NCBI GenBank assembly: GCA_029582165.1
Contig: CM055872.1
Location: 5,735,582 to 5,799,581 of the forward strand
DNA: 64,000 nt
Source: Portulaca oleracea
Lineage: Eukaryota > Streptophyta > Magnoliopsida > Caryophyllales > Portulacaceae
Reading direction: 5' to 3'
The notes beneath the pieces are model-generated. The model saw nothing but the letters and a program-made list of their open reading frames with translations, ran no database searches and had not been told where the DNA came from. This document shows, piece after piece, positions 60,228-64,000 of the stretch. How positions within the stretch are numbered: the first letter of the stretch is position 1; every line of letters begins with the position of its first letter. The position numbers and the translations under genes are program-made.

Positions 60228-60684
60228 TTAAATTTTTCTCTTAATATATATTTTTGTAAATAACAGTAGTACGATTGCGTTCTTTATAAGAGAAGCTCAA
60301 CAAGGACAAACTCACATTGGAAACTTGATTGAACGTGGGTTGAAGATCTAAATATATAGACAAAAAAAATAGTCACCCCTCGTGTGCCTTTTTTGAAGCA
60401 ATCCTTCGTAAATTTGAGTTCATGGTAAAGTTGATTCTTAATGACCGGTTAAAAAAACTTTCAAAAAAATTATATTGAAAAACCAGTTTAGACACTAAAA
60501 AAATACCCACTTGAAATACCTTTGAAAACCCAACGGAATGACCAAAAATTCAAGAAGTTTGCGAGAGTAAAGGAATATGTACAAGGGGCAACGAGATCCA
60601 TGTAGTTGGGATGAACTAAACATATCTGGACGCATAATTAAATAGAAAATAGAGGACAACAAATCAAGGCAAAGTATAATAACC
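60228..60684. other. intergenic DNA without recognised features
   Basis: No gene or bounded element was recognised in this stretch. Confidence 0.3.
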
Positions 60685-60938
60685 TATTACCTCCGTCCCA
60701 TATTGTTTGTCCATCCAACTATATTTAAAAGTCCAATGGTCATGGGAAATGGGGTGAAAAATGTGTAATGTACCATAACTGCCCTTACTTTTCTCATATG
60801 AAAAAAAAATAAAAAAGAAACAAAAGAGTATTTATTAGGGGTATAATAAGAATTATAATCATTGAAATTATAAAATGAACAAACATTTTGGGACAAGGGA
60901 GTTAAGTAGATGGACAAACAATTTGGGAAGGATGTAGT
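60685..60938. mobile_element. Stowaway-like MITE
   Basis: The left end TTACCTCCGTCCCATATTG is mirrored by CAATTTGGGAAGGATGTAG at the right. A second internal match, AACAAACATTTTGGGAC, lies about 40 bases before the end. Confidence 0.55.
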
Positions 60939-61950
60939 ACCATCGATCCACACTCTATTGCTTTAATGCTAGCCTACCATACGTCTTTATTTAATGTCAT
61001 GACCTTTCGTTAGACTCAGGTGCTTGAGATACGCTCTAATCATATATATCATGGACCTTTTCGATCTCATACATCCCTAGTGTCCAAGGGGCATTATAAT
61101 CTCTTCAGACCTAGGTGCTACCGTTGATTTAGTTCCATAGACAACATTTCTAATGATATCATTCATAATATAATGATATATATAACAACAAATCCACCGA
61201 ATTATCATTATCTATCCAATATCATCAATCATCTAGCAATGTTTATTAATTGCATTTATACAAAAAAATAAAAATAACTTAATAGGAATAACGCATTTAA
61301 TTAATAGATTATAATAAAACCTTCGTTATCTTCCACCAAAATGTAGAATCTAACACTATTCAAGTACTCCAACACATCTCAATCTAACTCCATCAAACTG
61401 AACCTTCATTAAAGTATAGCACTATACCTAAAATTAAACAAACTCCCAACTTAAAATTAAAACTAAAAAAAATACTAAATCCTTTTATTTTATTTATCAT
61501 CATATATTTTATGTAATTTAAATTTAAAATATTTTGGCAATTAACTTCTAAACACCAACCTTTTAAAGAAAACAAAATTAAAAAAAATACTATGTACTAC
61601 TATTAAATTTAATCATAAGGTATTATGATATATTTTTTGAATAAATAATATAATATAATAATTTATGTAAAAATTATTTATCAAAAAATAACATTATTAG
61701 AGAGTAGAGACTAGCATAAATGTATGCTAAAGTGCTAAACGTATTAGACAATTAAAAAAAACAAGTAAATAAAATAAAAAGTGAAGACATATGTACACAT
61801 TGGAAAAGAATAACAATTTTACATTAATCACCTACGTGACCCAAACATAAACTAAAAACCCTCTATCACACACCAACCCAAAAAAAAAAAAACCCCTTCC
61901 AAATTCCGTCCCCAGCTATTGAGGAGGGCCCCACAGTCAGCTTGTTCCCT
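60939..61950. other. AT-rich DNA upstream of the WI12-type gene
   Basis: Very AT-rich to about 61860, then balanced. No gene or bounded element recognised. The last 100 bases belong to the promoter of the WI12-type gene. Confidence 0.35.
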
Positions 61951-61951
61951 C

Positions 61952-61958
61952 TATAAAA
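61952..61958 (+). promoter_or_regulatory. TATA box of the WI12-type gene
   Basis: TATAAAA in the context CTCTATAAAACCCC lies about 150 bases upstream of the coding frame. A transcription start near 61985 would be expected. The following leader is pyrimidine-rich and contains no ATG. Confidence 0.7.
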
Positions 61959-62101
61959 CCCCCAATTCATCTCCTTCCTTCCCCATCATTCCATCCCTCT
62001 CCATTTCCTCATCAACATCTTCCTCTTCTTCCTCCCATACTTTGCCTGTTTTCAGTTACTTTCACCCCTAAACTTCTATCTGCATTTCCATTTTTCCCGA
62101 A

Positions 62102-62626
62102 CTGGCTAACCTGGCGGAGAAAAACCCCCAATCGGAAGCCGAGAAGGTGGTGCTGACCCTGTATGATGCCCTAAACTCCCGCGACGGCGACAAAGTCCAG
62201 GCACTCTTAGCCCCTGATCTCGAGTGGTGGTTCCACGGGCCTCCCTCCCACCAGTTTCTCATGCGCATCCTCACCGGCGCCGACGCCGACGACTCTTCTT
62301 CTACCTCCTTCAAGTTCGTCCCGCAATCCACCGTTGCGTTCGGGTCACTCGTGCTAGCCGAGGGGTGCGACCACGCACGGTCCATCTTCTGGGTGCACGC
62401 TTGGACCGTGTCACCTTCCGATGGGGTGATCACTCAGGTCAGGGAGTACTTCAACACCTCCGTCACCGTCACTCGCCTCGGTAACGACGTTAACGACAAG
62501 GAGCAGTCTCAGCCGTCCGATCAGAACCAGATCTCACCCGTCCATCATAGCTGTCAGCCTCTCTGGGAGAGCACGCTCTCCAATCGCGTCGGTAAGTCCG
62601 TCCCTGGTCTAGTCCTTGCTCTCTGA
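62102..62626 (+). CDS. WI12: WI12/WUN1-type wound-induced protein, apparent CUG start
   Basis: The protein belongs to the wound-induced protein family WI12/WUN1 (senescence-associated SAG20 type), small proteins with an NTF2-like fold whose biochemical role is not settled. The core reads VVLTLYDALNSRDGDKVQ, LLAPDLEWWFHGPPSHQF and the C-terminal GKSVPGLVLAL, all typical of the family. It is a single exon; an internal GTAAGT at 62592 is within the conserved ending and probably unused. The frame is open from 62072 and has no ATG before the conserved region. The best start is the CTG at 62102 (then Ala-Asn-Leu-Ala-Glu-Lys), with G at -3 and G at +4. Counted from there it is 174 residues. The leader from the TATA box at 61952 has no ATG in any frame. 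The first ATGs (62163, 62166) are out of frame and stop after a few codons. A base change of a former ATG, an assembly error or true CUG initiation would all explain this. Confidence 0.85.
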   Translation: MANLAEKNPQSEAEKVVLTLYDALNSRDGDKVQALLAPDLEWWFHGPPSHQFLMRILTGADADDSSSTSFKFVPQSTVAFGSLVLAEGCDHARSIFWVHAWTVSPSDGVITQVREYFNTSVTVTRLGNDVNDKEQSQPSDQNQISPVHHSCQPLWESTLSNRVGKSVPGLVLAL

Positions 62627-63542
62627 TTCGGCCGATTGGGGGTTGACGCGTGTCATGGGCTGAATTCGAAAGTTGGAAGTCGGGTCGACCCGGTTTCCCG
62701 GAGGGAGTGTGTGTTTGGTGCTGGAATTTAGTGTTGGAGGTTAATTGTTGTCTTTTTAAATTTTAAAGTTTATTGTTAGTGATTGTATTGCTAAATTAGG
62801 GGTGTGAGTTAAGGGTGTGTTTGGTTTTAAGGTGATTAGGTGTTGTGTGTTGTTATGGGTAAAATGAAGTTTCTGGATGGACTTTGTTATGATGGAGTAT
62901 TAATATTATGTATCTGTTATCAGTATCTTGATAATTATAATAATAGAAGTGTGTCATATTTTGATAATCTCTTTGTCACTTATCGAGTGATTTTTTTTTT
63001 CTTTCTGGGTTTGCATTTTCTTTGCTCTGTCTGCTGGTTGGCTCTGTTTATTGTGCATTGTGAAGCTGCAAATTCTCCCCTCAGCATGCCCTCAAAATTG
63101 CACAGAAATGGAATAAATTGTCAATATGCATTAAATCATAAAAATTGGTTAACACATACTGTATTAGATTTCAATTGTCCTGCACTGATCATTGAAAATG
63201 GTTATTCGTTCACATAATTAATTTTTTTTATCTCTAATAATTTAGTATTTTAAATCAATGTGACAAATAAAAAGGCACGAGTGAGTATTGTATACCAATT
63301 TATTACTAATATTGATTTATTTTCCATAATTTTTGGGGGGTTTAAAATAGGAGAAAGGTGAGAATATCCCCCCCCCCCACCCTTTTCGCCCCTAATAGCC
63401 CAATTGCCTCCTTACCAGGGAAATTAGGTGGAGTTGAAATTTTAATGAACTCATTATCTATTCTTATCACTAATATAAACGTCATTCCAACCATTGTTTT
63501 GGCTTTCGTTAATCTTTCTATTTTCTTCACTGCTGCCCTATT
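62627..63542. other. 3' region of the WI12-type gene and intergenic DNA
   Basis: The first few hundred bases probably hold the 3' untranslated region. A poly(C) run of about 11 lies at 63368-63378. No further gene is recognised. Confidence 0.35.
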
Positions 63543-63711
63543 AAGGCTCTGTGCTTTGGATGGGTTACCGATATTCAATCCAAATCAATCAAATCCAAAC
63601 TTATCAAAACCTTACATGATTTTCCAAAAAAATATACTCTCTAAAAATACAATTTCCTAAAAAAAACATTATAACCAAACCTAATTTAACCAATCCAAAA
63701 AACATGGTCTA
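63543..63711. mobile_element. short MITE with TTTGGATTGG-type termini
   Basis: The left end GGCTCTGTGCTTTGGATGGG and the right end ACCAATCCAAAAAACATGG are inverted relatives. The family also occurs at 11242 and 20287. Confidence 0.5.
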
Positions 63712-63754
63712 GCTCTTATTTTCTTACTAACCAATGCCCAAAATTATTTTAGGC

Positions 63755-63960
63755 CTCCACAGTAATTCTTTAATTTTTAATCAATAATTTCTAATATAAA
63801 AATTTTATAAAAGATTATAATATTATTTTTTTAATAATATTTTTTATAAAAATCTAAAGACATCAATTTTGTATGAAAAATCATTATACAAATTAAGATA
63901 TTAACAGTGAAAATTTTAAACACAATTTCTTAGTTTACAGATAAATAAAATCGGAGGTAG
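63755..63960 (-). mobile_element. Stowaway-like MITE, left end missing
   Basis: The body matches the broken copy at 1545-1745 almost phrase for phrase and ends AAATCGGAGGTAG. The left terminus is lost, as in that copy. Confidence 0.55.
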
Positions 63961-64000
63961 CAGGATATTTCATGGGAGGGAAATCAGTTTGCCAGTCTAT

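Noticed and set aside
62592..62626. Possible intron starting at the GTAAGT in the WI12-type gene
   Set aside because: The bases after it encode the conserved family ending GKSVPGLVLAL followed by a stop, so the site lies within the coding exon.
1..64000. tRNA, rRNA or organelle DNA insertions
   Set aside because: I looked for tRNA-like clover-leaf motifs, rRNA words and plastid gene fragments and saw none I could support. The tRNA-Met match at 51811-51824 is a retroelement primer-binding site.

Overview
The window is nuclear DNA from a flowering plant, most likely a eudicot. The supporting signs are intron-containing genes with GT-AG splice sites, AT-rich intergenic DNA, and plant-type repeats: Stowaway, Harbinger, hAT and MULE miniature elements, copia and gypsy LTRs, and an L1-type LINE with an RNase H domain. 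I cannot name the species from sequence alone. No bacterial-type operon, CRISPR array, tRNA or rRNA gene was seen.

Five protein genes are supported. Two are tandem paralogues of the vacuolar amino acid transporter family AVT6, both on the minus strand (9904-5897 and 18972-13917). Each has five exons; exons 2 and 3 are identical in length and all phases agree. They read through to 438 and 446 residues. Next, on the plus strand, is a complete nine-exon alpha-SNAP gene (23785-29127, 289 residues). It is followed by a single-exon plastid-type alpha/beta hydrolase (31281-32279). At the right end is a WI12/WUN1-type wound-induced protein gene (62102-62626), whose reading frame has no ATG at its beginning. 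The two transporters and alpha-SNAP all act on endomembranes, but nothing suggests that the five genes form one pathway.

The rest is repeats. Positions 1-1535 hold a gypsy/chromovirus-type LTR on the minus strand that cuts into a Stowaway element. 3.0-5.5 kb, 8.5-13 kb and 17.5-23.6 kb are intergenic or intronic and full of MITEs. 22675-23613 is a pair of nested foldback elements with 9-base target duplications, just upstream of alpha-SNAP. 35.9-40.5 kb is a MITE cluster. 40.9-42.9 kb is a nest made of a truncated LINE and copia LTRs. 44.9-48.2 kb is an old LTR retroelement split by a younger solo LTR (882 bases, perfect 5-base duplication) that carries a run of palindromes. 49-61.9 kb is gene-poor and holds further MITEs, a copia LTR with its primer-binding site, and a probable LTR remnant near 57 kb.

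I found no clear new multi-gene system. The observations most worth checking are the apparent CUG start of the WI12-type gene, the GC-AG intron in one of the two transporter copies, the nested MULE-type foldbacks at the alpha-SNAP promoter, the palindrome array inside the solo LTR, and the LINE, whose boundaries are fixed by a perfect 16-base duplication.
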